Origin: Primulina eburnea
Taxonomy: Eukaryota; Streptophyta; Magnoliopsida; Lamiales; Gesneriaceae
Direction: 5' to 3'
Assembly: GCF_022965805.1 (NCBI RefSeq)
Contig: NC_133110.1
Span: 30,128,668-30,192,667, forward strand
Length of the DNA stretch: 64,000 bases
In this document: positions 1-10,859 of the stretch, one piece after another
Layout of the letters: each line of letters begins with the position of its first letter
Position numbering within the stretch: the stretch's first letter is position 1
Program-made: the position numbers and the translations under genes
The notes under the pieces: model-generated
Database searches by the model: none
What the model saw: the letters and a program-made list of their open reading frames with translations, nothing else
What the model was told of the DNA's origin: nothing

Positions 1-1299
1 ACGGAGAATTAATAGACACAACATCTAACAAAGACTCAACAGGCAAAGAATGCAACAATGCAAATCGCTCTGAAATGAATGTATGCGATGCACCTGTATC
101 TATCAAGATATAAGCAGGATAACCATAAAGAGAGCAGTTACCTGCTATCACATCATCTGGTGCATCTTGTGCTTGCTCTTCGGTCAATGCAAACACTTGA
201 GCCTGTTGCCTCGGAGGTTGACTCACCGTCTGACTACTTCGGCCTTTGGGTGGAGTCTGTATCGGTGGAGGCTGAAAAAGTGAACTGATGATGCCTGCCG
301 CTCAAACTGAGGTACGGAACCGGATGCTCTTCCACTCTGGCCTTGCTATACACTCCTCTGGGGACAGACTTTGGCAAAATGCCCCGGTTGCCTACAAATG
401 TTGCATCGGCCTGTAACTCCCTGGCACTGTTCAGTCGCATGCCTACCTCCACAAGAATTACAGTAGACACCTGAAGTCCTTGAACTTTGATCAAACCCAG
501 TCTGTCTTGATCCGCTGGAGCTGGACGAACTGCTCCCAGGTCGCTTAAACTGTTTCCCCTTCGCCTTCAGCTGTTCTTTGCGTCCACTACTACTACCACC
601 GCTTTCGAATCGAGGAGGAACTTGGGATGGAGGTGCTGGTGGTCTCGGTATCGGAGCAACATAAGGAGCACTCCGCTGCCTCAACAATCCTGCTTCTGCA
701 CCCTTGGTTCGATTCAATGCATCCGCAAAGTTATTAGGTCTTCCCGTGTTTACCAAGGTAAAGATGTCCGGGTTCAAGCCATTTATGAATTGGTCCGCCA
801 CCGCCTCGTCACTACCTGAAACATGGGGTGCAAAACGAAGCAAAGAAGAGAATTTGGCAACGTACTCCTCAATGTTTAATTGCCCTTGCCTCAAATTGGC
901 AAATTCAACACATTTGTCTTTACGGTAGGAGATGGGAAAGAACCTTAAATAGAACTCCGTCTTGAATCCCTTCCAAGTAATCTCGGTACCCCGCTGCTCT
1001 AAAGCTCTCTTAATGTTCAACCATCAATTCTTGGCTATATCTTGCAATTGATGGCCAATTAGCTTTATTCTCTTCTCGTCACTGTACTCCAAAGAGTCGA
1101 ATAGCATTTCAATGTCCTCAAGCCAACTTTCGCACTCGATGGCATTCTCGGTACCTTTTAAGGTGGGAGGTCGAAAGGATTGGAATCGCTTCAGCAACGT
1201 CTCCATAGGGGTCACCGTAACATCCATAGGATCTCCGGATGTGCTCCCCTATTCTGGCGCTGCTGGTCGTAGAGGTACTGCTGCTCTTCTAGGCGGCAT
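1..1299 (-). pseudogene. gag-pol: Tek-1 gag-protease, 5' part, three in-frame stops
   Basis: Retrotransposon capsid/nucleocapsid precursor leading into aspartic protease. The start at 1299 reads MPPRRAAVP, as in Tek-4. The capsid region (residues about 30-200) includes the [11 protein letters not shown] and [13 protein letters not shown] blocks. A CX2CX4HX4C zinc knuckle (CNICRQPGHFAKVC) lies near the end of gag. A DTGAS protease motif is readable near base 100. Stops interrupt the frame at 249-251 counted from base 1000 (1249-1251, Gln to TAG), at about 1021-1023 (Trp to TGA) and at 346-348 (Gln to TAG). All three are C-to-T or G-to-A changes, as expected from decay of methylated cytosine. 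The 3' part lies outside the window. Confidence 0.85.
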
Positions 1300-1532
1300 A
1301 TCTAATAATCCCACGGATTAGTAAACAAGATATACAACTGTCTCAGCCATCCTCTAGTCAGTTACCTCTGATCTAGAATCAGTTCTGATTCAGTCAATCA
1401 CATGCTGAAAGAAATCAAACACAAACAACATGTAATAGGAAAGCAATAATCATGCTAGCACGTCATCAAGCAAGGAAGAAGACTCGATCTACCCCGCTCA
1501 TTCTATCCTATCTCAGTCTAAAGGAACTCTCT

Positions 1533-1544
1533 GCTCTGATACCA
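1533..1544 (-). other. Tek-1 primer binding site (tRNA-Met type)
   Basis: On the minus strand this reads TGGTATCAGAGC, complementary to the 3' end of plant initiator tRNA-Met. It lies five bases inside the LTR edge at 1550. The leader between it and the gag start (1300-1532) shows no other recognisable feature. Confidence 0.9.
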
Positions 1545-2037
1545 CCTGTTGTGGGGACCCGGGCTCTAATTCTTTTTCTTGGGATTAAATGGATTGTTAT
1601 TAAAAACGTGGGTCAAATTTTTTCTTTTTACAATAAATCAAATGCAACTAAACAAACATAATTCTTAGTTTAACTTACAATATAAACATGAAGTACAAGT
1701 CTTGTTCTTACAACTAGTGTTCAATACCATCTATAAACAAACGGTAGTACAAGTCTAACAAAAGAACCACTAGTCCTCTGTTGCGCCCGAGATCACCACG
1801 CTATCACGATCATCTCTGTCTCGACCCAGATCCTGCCCCACCTGTTGTTATGCACACATACAGACATAACAACAGCCGGAAAACCGGTGAGAACAAATCC
1901 CAGTATAAACATGTAACATGCATATAAACAATCAAACATGAAACATGCTGATATGAATGTCATTCATATAAAATCATACAATGTGAATCTAATCATGTCT
2001 AGACTCGACTCGACTAGAACTCTAGGGATCCCGTTGT

Positions 2038-2096
2038 GAATAAGACGTCACTGGCTGTCACCTACCCTACCAATCGAGGTGCTGTACGTCTTATTC
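2038..2096 (-). other. Tek-1 R-U5 hairpin
   Basis: Inverted arms GAATAAGACGT (2038-2048) and ACGTCTTATTC (2086-2096) enclose 37 bases. The arm pair is conserved in Tek-4 with a compensating change (G and C instead of T and A at the base of the loop). It lies downstream of the TATA box and so would be in the transcript. Confidence 0.65.
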
Positions 2097-3072
2097 CTAG
2101 ACTTCGGCCTGATCTGTATCCGCGTCTACAATAGGGGCGGTGATCTTACCCTAAGCTGAGATATCGCCGAACATCTAGTAGTCTGCCTGATCTCCAGACT
2201 GCCCTATCTTAATGCATGAATACAAAATCTGTAAACAAGCATAATGCAATGCTACACGATCTGTAAACAAAGCACAGCAAGATCTGCATACAAATTCTAT
2301 AAACAAATCTATAACAATCATAATCATATCAAGGTATGAACAATAAAACAAGTATGTGATTTTGGTTGGGAAACTCAAATGTGATCTTATTTGAGTTGTG
2401 ATTCCCCAAACAAAACATGTACTATACCTTGCGTCGTAGAGTCGCTGTCACGGTCGCCAATACGAATCTGAAATGGAAATGTGAATACGCACTCTATCAA
2501 TTTCTAATCTAAATCAACACATAACCAAGTCACTACGTGATCTTGATACAATTTGACGGCATAACGACGTAATTCTCGATACCGGTCAATCCACATCTTA
2601 ACAGATATCACATTATCTCATCCTCAATCACTCTAATTCATAACCCAATACAATATCCATCCAAAACACAATAAATCCTATCCCAACAATTCATAAATCA
2701 TACTGAAATTCATAGGAAATGCATATGATATCCTTTCTTTGATCCGTTTACAAATATATCATGCTCAATATGCCAAGAACACAATATAACTATCATATTC
2801 TCATTTCCCCAATATCTGAATTTCAAAATTTACTGAAATCGAATAAACTTACATCACTGTGTAGCCAATACCGAGAGGATCTCAAAACCGAAATCGGATT
2901 TGAATTTGGGTTGCTAAATCTTGCAAGAACACAATTTGAAAGTAAGAAGAAATGAAGCTTCTCCCTCAGCCTTTTCGAAGACTTCTGCTGAATGGAGGAA
3001 AGAATCGAGGCAAATCATATATATACTTTGCATGTTTCGAACACATGGCTTGTTCTTTGCAATACACGTCTC

Positions 3073-3330
3073 GCGCATATGCGCGGCATTACTCGCGCAT
3101 ATGCGCCGAACCTACTGTCTCGGCAGATTTAGCACTCGCGCATATGCGCCACTAAACTCGCGCATATGCGCCAATGGTTCTGGACGCTCCGCGCATATGC
3201 GCCACTACTCTCGCGCATATGCGCCAAGGCTGCTGTACATGTCGCGCATATGCGCCACTCTTTCCGCGCATATGCGCCAATGCTACTGGAATTCTCATGC
3301 ATATGCGCGCATTCCTTCGCGCATGTGCGC
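3073..3330. promoter_or_regulatory. Tek-1 U3 site array, class gamma (GCGCATATGCGC)
   Basis: Ten copies of the perfect 12-bp palindrome GCGCATATGCGC, two of them with mismatches, start at 3073, 3095, 3138, 3160, 3191, 3213, 3244, 3266, 3297 and 3319. They form five pairs with a constant 22-bp spacing. The pair-to-pair period is 65 bp once and then 53 bp three times. The array lies just upstream of the TATA box on the element's strand, so an enhancer or transcription-factor platform is a reasonable inference. The binding protein is unknown. Confidence 0.85.
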
Positions 3331-3481
3331 CATAGCTTCGACCTTACTTATTCTTTTGACTATCTTTCACATCTTTATTATACATTTCCCTTTCTTTTCT
3401 AGTCCAATGAAATACATCTACAATCATCTTAATTATCAACAAATCCCTCTGATTATGATAACAAAATCTTCGAGCCTTACA

Positions 3482-4125
3482 CGCTGGAGCTAGATGAACC
3501 ACTTCCTAGTTTCTTGAATGGTTTCTTCCGAGCCTTCAGCAAATTTTGCTTTCCACTCGTACTGCCTTGATAAACTCGGAGAGGGGATTCCTGTGTCTGG
3601 GGTTGTTTCACACACAACCTCCCTAGCTGTCTAATCAGACTTTCCTCAGCTCTCTTTGCTCTACTCAAAATATCAGCAAAATGGTAAGGTCGCTGCAGAT
3701 TCATAAATGCAACTACCTCCGAATTCAACCCCCTGATGAACTGATTTACTATAGCTTCATCATTTCCAGCTATCTGAGGAGAAAAATGCAGTAGAGTAGA
3801 GAATTTGGCGGTATATTCATCAATATTCAACTGACCTTGGCTCAAATTCTCAAACTCTGCTTTCTTGTCCTGTCGGTACGAGACTGAGAAAAATCGTCTA
3901 TTAAATTCAGTTCTGAATATTTCCCACGAAATCACTGTACCTCTCTGTTCCCACATTCTTCTACTGGTAATCCACCAACTCCTGGCGGCTTCTCGTAACT
4001 GATAAGGTACCATTTTAACTCTCTGTTCATCTGTACAATCAATTAAATTGAATAGTATTTCTATATCATCAAACCAGTTCTGACAATCTTCGGGTGTCTC
4101 TGTACCACTCAGAATCGGCGGCTGT
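3482..4125 (-). pseudogene. gag: Tek-2 gag, second fragment
   Basis: The capsid region of a Tekay-like gag runs from the Tek-3 insertion point to the Tek-1 insertion point. Readable blocks include REAARSWWIT, SYRQDKKAEFENL, GQLNIDEYTAKFSTLL and the serine-rich stretch before the zinc knuckle. It is continuous in frame with 12710-12815 once Tek-3 is removed. There is no internal stop, so loss of function comes from the two insertions and from the changed start codon. It is clearly more diverged from Tek-1, Tek-3, Tek-4 and Tek-6 than those are from each other. Confidence 0.8.
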
Positions 4126-4641
4126 TGTGGGGACCCGGACGCTAATCAAGTTCTTAATCATCATTGGGACTAATTAATCAATTAAAACAGGGTCTAAATT
4201 TTTTTTTTTTTAAAATGCGGAACGTAGTGACATACAACATATATACATATCAGTATATAAAATACAAATCCTGTATTTCAACATTTATTCAAACTAGGGT
4301 TTAAAACTAAAGTCAAGTGTTTAACCCTACATCTAGTCCAAGTTCGGTGCCACCACTCTAATCACGATCTAGCTCTTCATCTCCTGGACCCTGATCCTGT
4401 CCCACCTGTTGTCAAGTACACATACAGACAAGACAACAGCCGGATAACTCCGGTGAGAATAAATCCCAGTATAAATCAACGAAACATGCAATCATATAAA
4501 CAAATATAAAGCATGTAATCAGGTAACAGAATATGTAACAAATCTGAAACATAATCAATATCATGCTGTCGACAATACTCGTAGATCTACAATTCAGACT
4601 AGACTCAATCCTAGTCTAGGGATCCCGGTTTCCAGATGTGG

Positions 4642-4826
4642 TATTCCTATATCGAATTCCGTAAAGGATGGGACCATAATCTCTATTACTCGATATAACC
4701 AGTGCCCTAGTATTCCTATATCGAATTCCGTAATAGAAGAATTCCACTACCCTTTACTCGATATAACCAAATATGGTGTTCCTATATCGAATTCCGTAAT
4801 AGATTCCATTACTCGATATAACCAAA
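4642..4826. repeat. Tek-3 LTR tandem repeat, three units of about 66-69 bp
   Basis: Units start at 4642, 4711 and 4777. Each contains TATTCCTATATCGAATTCC (or a close variant) and ends CTCGATATAACCA. The same array is at about 11374-11558 in the partner LTR. At the same place Tek-6 carries an unrelated 51-bp repeat. Confidence 0.8.
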
Positions 4827-4880
4827 CATCCAGTGTCCTGACCTAACCGTCAAGGACTGTAGCTCTATCGCTAGCATCCT

Positions 4881-4945
4881 ATCTTGTGACATCGTGCAAT
4901 GTGCCGTGGCGATACCACCACTATCCGGCACTTCTGTCACAAGAT
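4881..4945 (-). other. Tek-3 R-U5 hairpin (3' LTR copy)
   Basis: Arms ATCTTGTGACA (4881-4891) and TGTCACAAGAT (4935-4945), with a second inverted pair (GTGCCG and CGGCAC) inside. Tek-6 has the same hairpin with a matched substitution in both arms, which suggests selection on an RNA structure. Confidence 0.65.
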
Positions 4946-5724
4946 AACTCGTCTAATACCTGTCATCTAAAATCAAGAGAACAAGTATATCATCAATTCA
5001 ATGCAATAAAGTAAAGTATGTGATTTAGGAAAACTCAAGTCCAAACCGACTCAAGTCCATCTCCCAATACCACATTGACTTATACCTTTCTTTCGTCGGT
5101 GTCTGGCTCAGTCGAATCCTGAACTCACAGCCTGTCTGGCAATGACAATATCAATAATCTTATGTCAATATACCACTCGAATCACTAACAATCTGATAAA
5201 TCTTGATTTAATTCAAAATCAACGGCATAACGGTACAATCTCCATATTCCCGTCAATACCATATCACCAGATAACAGTTACAATCCATAACTCATATCCA
5301 ATACAATCTATAATCAATCCATAATCCAAATCTGTCCGGTATAACTCAATATACCCTAAAAATTCATAACAATTCCATAATCAGTCCGTTTCTAAATCTG
5401 ACCTCGATTCTATGATGTCTAATATGTCAAGAACATCATATATGAATCCTATTCGATTCTGACAATAGCATAATTTCAAAGCATGTCAAAACGTAGCAAA
5501 ACTTACGTCCAGTTGTAGCCTACGTTGCCAGGAACTCAATACCGAAGTCGGATTACAATTCAGACGGACGGATTTAACACAGCTGAAGTTTGAAGCACAA
5601 GAAGCTAAACTTCCCCTTCAGATTTCGATTTCTCTCTTTAAGGATGAAGTTGCACGTATATATATATATAGAAAACTCGCGCATGCATCACAGCAAGTGG
5701 CTGTATTTCCGCGCAACACGCAGC

Positions 5725-5877
5725 ACCGCGGGTGCGGTCGCGTAAGCACCGCGGGTGCGGTCCTGCACCGCGGGAGCGGTCGCGTAAGCACCGCGGGTGC
5801 GGTCCTGCTTCGGCATTCTTCTCTATTTTCCAGTAGCACCACCGCGGGTGCGGTCCTCCCCTTACCGCGGGTGCGGT
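5725..5877. promoter_or_regulatory. Tek-3 3' LTR U3 site array, class alpha
   Basis: Six copies of ACCGCGGGTGCGGT (one with an A for T) start at 5725, 5748, 5767, 5790, 5841 and 5864. They form three pairs with 23-bp spacing. Pair periods are 42 and 74 bp. The array ends 55 bp from the TATA box on the upstream side of the minus-strand promoter. Confidence 0.85.
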
Positions 5878-6007
5878 CTTGCATGCTCACATTTTCATAA
5901 TTTTATTTCTGAATACATTTCTCGGTGTCCCGATTAATCCCTTCCTAATCACATAAACTGATAAATCAATCATCGTTAATTGCAGTGATTAATTCTCGGG
6001 CATTACA

Positions 6008-6023
6008 TTTCTCCCCTCCTAAG
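6008..6023 (-). other. Tek-3 polypurine tract
   Basis: On the minus strand this reads CTTAGGAGGGGAGAAA and abuts the LTR start TGTAATG. It is the expected plus-strand primer for reverse transcription. Confidence 0.85.
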
Positions 6024-6109
6024 ATACGATTTCGTCCTCGAAATCACAGGCATTTCATTCGTATCAATACGGAGTATATATATACAGAAACTGTATCCAA
6101 AAATTTACA

Positions 6110-9100
6110 TCAGTGTAACAATGCTGGGAATTCCTGTCTCATATCTGATTCAGTCTCCCAAGTGGCTTCTTCAACGTCATGACGAGTCCATTGAACTTTC
6201 ACAAGAGGAATTGTCTTGGTTCTGAGCTGTTTTTCTTTACGATCTATAATCTGGATCGGTTTCTCGACATAACTCAATGTCTCATCCAGCTCAGTCTCTT
6301 CTGGTTGAATCACGTGAGAATCATCAGGGAGATATTTCCGCAGCATCGATACATGAAAAACATCATGTATTCCAGATAATGAAGGCGGCAATGCTAGTCG
6401 ATAGGCACGATCTCCTATCTTTTCAAGAATCTCATATGGACCTACATATCTTGGAGACAATTTCCCTTTCTTGCCAAATCTGACAATACCTCTGAAAGGA
6501 GAAATCTTCAGGAATACTCGGTCTCCAGTCTCAAATACCAACGGTCGTCGTCGAAGGTTGGCATATTTGGCTTGTCTGTCCTGAGCTGCCTTCATTTTCT
6601 TTTGAATCAATTTAACTTTCTCGGTCATATCTCTGATCATATCAGGTCCAGTCTCAGGAACTTCAGAGATATCATCCCAATAAAGTGGAGATCGACACTT
6701 CTTTCCGTACAACGCTTCGAATGGTGCCATCTCAATACTCGTTTGATAACTATTGTTGTACGAAAATTCACAAAGTGGCAATGCTTCTTGCCAATTAGTG
6801 CTAAAATCCAGCACTATAGCTCTCAACATATCTTCCAATGTCTGGATCGTACGCTCTGACTGTCCGTCAGTTTGTGGATGATATGCGGTACTCAAATGCA
6901 ATTTCGTACCAAGAGCTTGCTGCAAACTCTGCCAGAAGTGCGAAGTGAATCGAGGATCACGGTCTGAAACAATCGACTTCGGCACTCCATGCAATCTAAT
7001 CACTTCTCGGACATAGATATCGGCCATCTGATCATATCTATACGTCATCTTGTATGGAATAAAACATGCAGATTTGGTCAATCGATCAATCACGACCCAA
7101 ATCGCATCACAACCTCGGGAGGATCTCGGCAACTGTGTCACAAAATCCATGGAAATGTGATCCCATTTCCATTCAGGAATGGACAAACTCTGTAACAATC
7201 CTCCTGGTTTCTTTCTTTCAGCCTTCACCTGTTGGCAATTCAGACACTTGGCTACAAATTCAGTCACATCAGATTTCATTTGTTTCCACCAATACTGTGT
7301 CTTTAAATCATTATACATTTTCCTGCCACCAGGATGAATGCTAAAACGACTGTTGTGCGCTTCTGTCAATATCCGCTGTCTCAAATCTGAAACATTTGGC
7401 ACAACAAGACGATTATTCACATACAAGACATTGTCACGAACCTGATATTCCGATTGATGTCCAGATATAACCATCGCAATCGAATTCTGTACGTTCTAAT
7501 CAATTTTCTGCGCCTCTTTGATTCTCAATATCAATTCTGGTTCAGCTCGAATTGCATATAATCTTAGAGGCTGACAATCCGTCTCAAAAGCTAATCCAGA
7601 CAAACAGCAGTCTTCTATCAAATTCGAGACACCTATCGTCGATAAGGATAGTGCACATACCTTTCGACTCAACGCATCTGCTGCTGCATTGGACTTCCCT
7701 GGATAATATTTAATCTCACAATCAAAGTCTTTCAGTAAATCCAGCCATCTCCGCTGTCTCATATTAAGCTCTGATTGCGAAAACAGATATTTCAAGCTTT
7801 TGTGATCAGAATATATCTCAAATTTTTCACCGTACAGATAATGCCGCCATATCTTCAATGCAAAGACTATGGCTGCCAATTCAAGATCATGAATTGGGTA
7901 ACGAGTTTCATGGGGTTTCAACTGTCTTGAGGCATAAGCAATCACATGCCCTCGCTGCATCAAATCACAACCCAATCCTCGGTGAGATGCATCACAATAA
8001 ACAACAAATCCAACAGTGCCTGAAGGAATCGTCAACACAGGCGCACTGGTCAGTCTCTTTTTCAACTCAAGAAAACTGGATTCACAGTCTTCTGTCCACA
8101 CGAATGGAGCATTCTTCTGAGTTAACTGCGTAATCGGTTTGGCAATACTCGAGAAATTTTTAATAAATCGTCGATAATATCCTGCCAAACCCATAAAACT
8201 GCGAATTTCTGGTACAGATATAGGTCTCGGCCAACTCATCACGGCTTCAACCTTACTAGGATCAACTGATATACCGTCTCCCGATATAATGTGACCCAAA
8301 AACACAACCTGTTTCAGCCAAAACTCGCATTTCGACAATTTAGCATACAGTTTCTCTACCCTCAAAATTCTCAACACAGTCCTCAGATGATTAGCATGCT
8401 CAATCATATTCTTTGAATAAATCAATATATCATCAATGAATATGATAACAAAATCATCCAAGTATTTCTGAAATACGCGGTTCATCAATCCCATAAATAC
8501 CGCAGGTGCATTCGTCAAACCAAAAGGCATGAAAATAAACTCATAGTGTCCATACCTGGTTCTGAATGCTGTCTTCGAGATATTAGAATCCCTGACTCTC
8601 AATTGATGGTATCCAGATCTCAAGTCGATCTTGGAATATACCGATGAACCCTGCAACTGATCAAATAAATCATCAATACGAGGCAAGGGGTATTTATTCT
8701 TTACCGTTGCCTTGTTCAGTTGCCTGTAGTCGATACAAAGTCTCATCGACCCATCCTTCTTTCTCACGAACAGTACTGGAGCACCCCAAGGAGATACACT
8801 AGATCTAATGTAACCCTTGGCCAATAAATCCTCCAACTGTTCTTTCAACTCTTTCAACTCGATCGGTGCCATCCTGTAAGGAGCTCTCGAAATCGGAACT
8901 GTTCCTGGCATTAACTCAATGCCGAAGTCTATCTCTCGAATCGGAGGCAATCCAGGAATCTCATCTGGAAAGACATCAGCAAACTCACACACCACTGGCA
9001 AGTCCGCCAATGATGGGCTCGATTTTAGTAAATCAACTGAATATACCAGGAATCCATCCGCTCCCTTCTGCAATAATCGAGTCATATTTATGGCAGATAT

Positions 9101-10600
9101 CAAAGGAATTCTAGCTCTAGAACCCTTACCATAAAATTTCCACTCCTCAGCCATCTCAGGTCTGAATCGAACTATCTTGTGGAAACAATCGATTGTAGCT
9201 CGGTACTTGGTCAACATGTCGATGCCGACAATACAATCAAAATCAGATAAACCAAGAACAATACAGTCTAAATCAATCGTATGCCCGTCGTACTGCAGTA
9301 TACACGATTTCACAGATTTCACCGATATCAAACCTGTTCCTAACGGAGACGTGACAGATACTACAGTAGCTAAGGACTCAACAGGCAATGCATGCATTAA
9401 AGCAAATCGCTCAGACATAAAAGTATGTGATGCACCAGTATCAATCAGTACATATGCAGGATAACCAGAAATAAAACAGTTACCTGCAACTTCATCATCA
9501 GGTGCATCCTGTGCTTGCTCCTCAGTCAAAGCAAACAATCGGGCCTGCTGTCTAGGAGGCTGGCTCGCAGTCTGGCCCCCTCCTGGCCTCTGCTGTGACA
9601 GAGTAGACGGTACTGGCTGAAAGGAATGAACGGCAGATGGTCGTCTACCTGCCTGAGCCACTGATCCAGATGACTCAGCTGCCTGGGATCCCTGGGCACC
9701 TCGCTGTGGACACACTCGGGCAAAGTGTCCCTGCTGTTTACAGATACGACAGCTGCCAGCTACTCCTCGGCACTGATCTGTGGAATGTCTCCCTCCACAA
9801 GTACCACAGTATGGTCCTGCATAACTCTGGCTCTGACCGGTCTGTCTAGAGCCACTCGAACTGGACGAGGTAGTCCCTGATTTCTTGAATTGCTTCCCTC
9901 TAGCCTTCAAGAAATCCTTCTTTCCGCTACCGCTGCTGCCACCTTCAAATCTAGGAGGTGGTTGTGGTCCCGGTACTGGAAGCACGAACGAAGCCTCTCT
10001 CTGCCTCATCAGGCCTGCCTCGGCTCCCTTGGCTCTGTTCAGGGCATCGGTGAAATTATTGGGCCTCCCGGTGTTCACCAAAGTAAAAATTTCAGGATTT
10101 AGGCCATTTATAAACTGGTCTGCTACGGCCTCATCATGTTCAGCTACGTGGGGAGCAAATCGGAGCAATGTCGAAAACTTAGCCACATAATCCTCAATGT
10201 TCAACTGGCCTTGTTTCAGGTTTGCAAACTCGGCTCCCTTGTCCTTCCTATAAGAAACTGGAAAGAACCGTAGATAAAATTCAGATTTGAACACATTCCA
10301 GGTAATGGCCGTACCTCGCTGTTCCAATGCCCTTCTAGTCGTGATCCACCAGTGTTTAGCAACGTCATGCAACTGGTGTATTATCAATTTCACCCTCTTT
10401 TCCTCAGTGTACTCCAAAGATTCAAACAGTGATTCAATGTCGTCCAACTAACTTTCACATTCCACGGAGTTCTCCGTTCCTTTCAAAGTCGGTGGATGAA
10501 ATGACTGAAACCTTTTCAGCAATTTCTCCATTGCTGTAGGTGTCACATCCATGGGAGGATTCGAGGTACTCCCCTGTTCTGGCATTCTCCTCGGAGGCAT
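6110..10600 (-). pseudogene. gag-pol: Tek-3 gag-pol polyprotein, two in-frame stops
   Basis: A single 1497-codon frame, from [12 protein letters not shown] at 10600 to the stop at 6110, encodes capsid, zinc knuckle ([14 protein letters not shown]), aspartic protease (IDTGASHTF), reverse transcriptase (LCIDYRQLN and FIDDIL), RNase H (VYCDASHRG), HHCC-type integrase with core SMDF, SDRDPRF and GQSERT, and a chromodomain ending [15 protein letters not shown]. The chromodomain is expected to steer insertion to heterochromatin. The frame is cut at 10448-10450 (Trp to TAG, about residue 51) and at 7496-7498 (Gln to TAG, between RNase H and integrase). Both are single transitions, and no frameshift is evident. 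Confidence 0.93.
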
Positions 10601-10842
10601 ATCTGATAACCAAAAGGGTTAGCAATTCCAACAATAATCCTGTTTCAAGCCTCCTCTGATCATCTTACTGCTGATCCAGAATCGGTTCTGATTCAATCTC
10701 AATAATACATGTTTTCAAATCAAATCAGATAAACAGATAAACATGCATTATAAAGCAGTAAATCATGCTAGCAATCAAAAGCAGGAAAGAAAACACATTC
10801 TACCCCGCTCACTAGCTCCTATCTCAATCTCAAGGATCTATC

Positions 10843-10854
10843 GCTCTGATACCA
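10843..10854 (-). other. Tek-3 primer binding site (tRNA-Met type)
   Basis: TGGTATCAGAGC on the minus strand, five bases inside the LTR edge at 10860. Confidence 0.9.
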
Positions 10855-10859
10855 CCTGT

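Larger units (their letters stand above)
1..3481 (-). mobile_element. Tek-1: Ty3/gypsy chromovirus (Tekay-like), cut by window edge
   Basis: Reading leftwards, the element has a 5' LTR (1550-3481), a primer binding site, a leader and gag running into protease before it leaves the window at base 1. Its gag closely matches Tek-4 by eye, so both belong to one family, but the outer part of the LTR (U3) is quite different. It sits inside the gag of Tek-2. The expected target duplication (cgctg at 3482-3486) cannot be checked because the other end lies outside the window. Three stop codons in gag show it is not autonomous. Confidence 0.9.
1550..3481 (-). repeat. Tek-1 5' LTR
   Basis: About 1932 bp. 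On the minus strand it begins TGTAAGGCTCGAAG and ends GGGTCCCCACA. The R-U5 part (about 1550-2600) clearly matches the Tek-4 LTR, including the GAATAAGACG hairpin at 2038-2096. The U3 part (about 2950-3481) does not match and holds a different site array. A TATA box (tatatata, 3018-3025) lies 48 bp downstream of that array on the minus strand. The partner LTR is outside the window. Confidence 0.88.
4126..6007 (-). repeat. Tek-3 3' LTR
   Basis: 1882 bp, minus-strand ends TGTAATGCCCGAG and GGGTCCCCACA. It contains a tandem repeat at 4642-4826, a hairpin at 4881-4945, a TATA box at 5657-5670 and six U3 sites at 5725-5877, two more than its partner LTR. The inner edge is followed by the polypurine tract. 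Confidence 0.93.

Noticed and set aside
1300..1532. Possible host exon between gag and LTR of Tek-1
   Set aside because: Equivalent leader sequence occurs at the same position in Tek-4 (17812-18040), so it is the retrotransposon 5' leader.
3073..3330. Regularly spaced short repeats resembling a CRISPR array
   Set aside because: The window is plant nuclear DNA, spacers are themselves repetitive, there are no cas genes, and the repeats sit in LTR promoters.
5618..5900. Open frames with repeated TAGAV or RTAPAV peptides
   Set aside because: These are readings of the class-alpha U3 sites in the Tek-3 LTR, non-coding in every copy.
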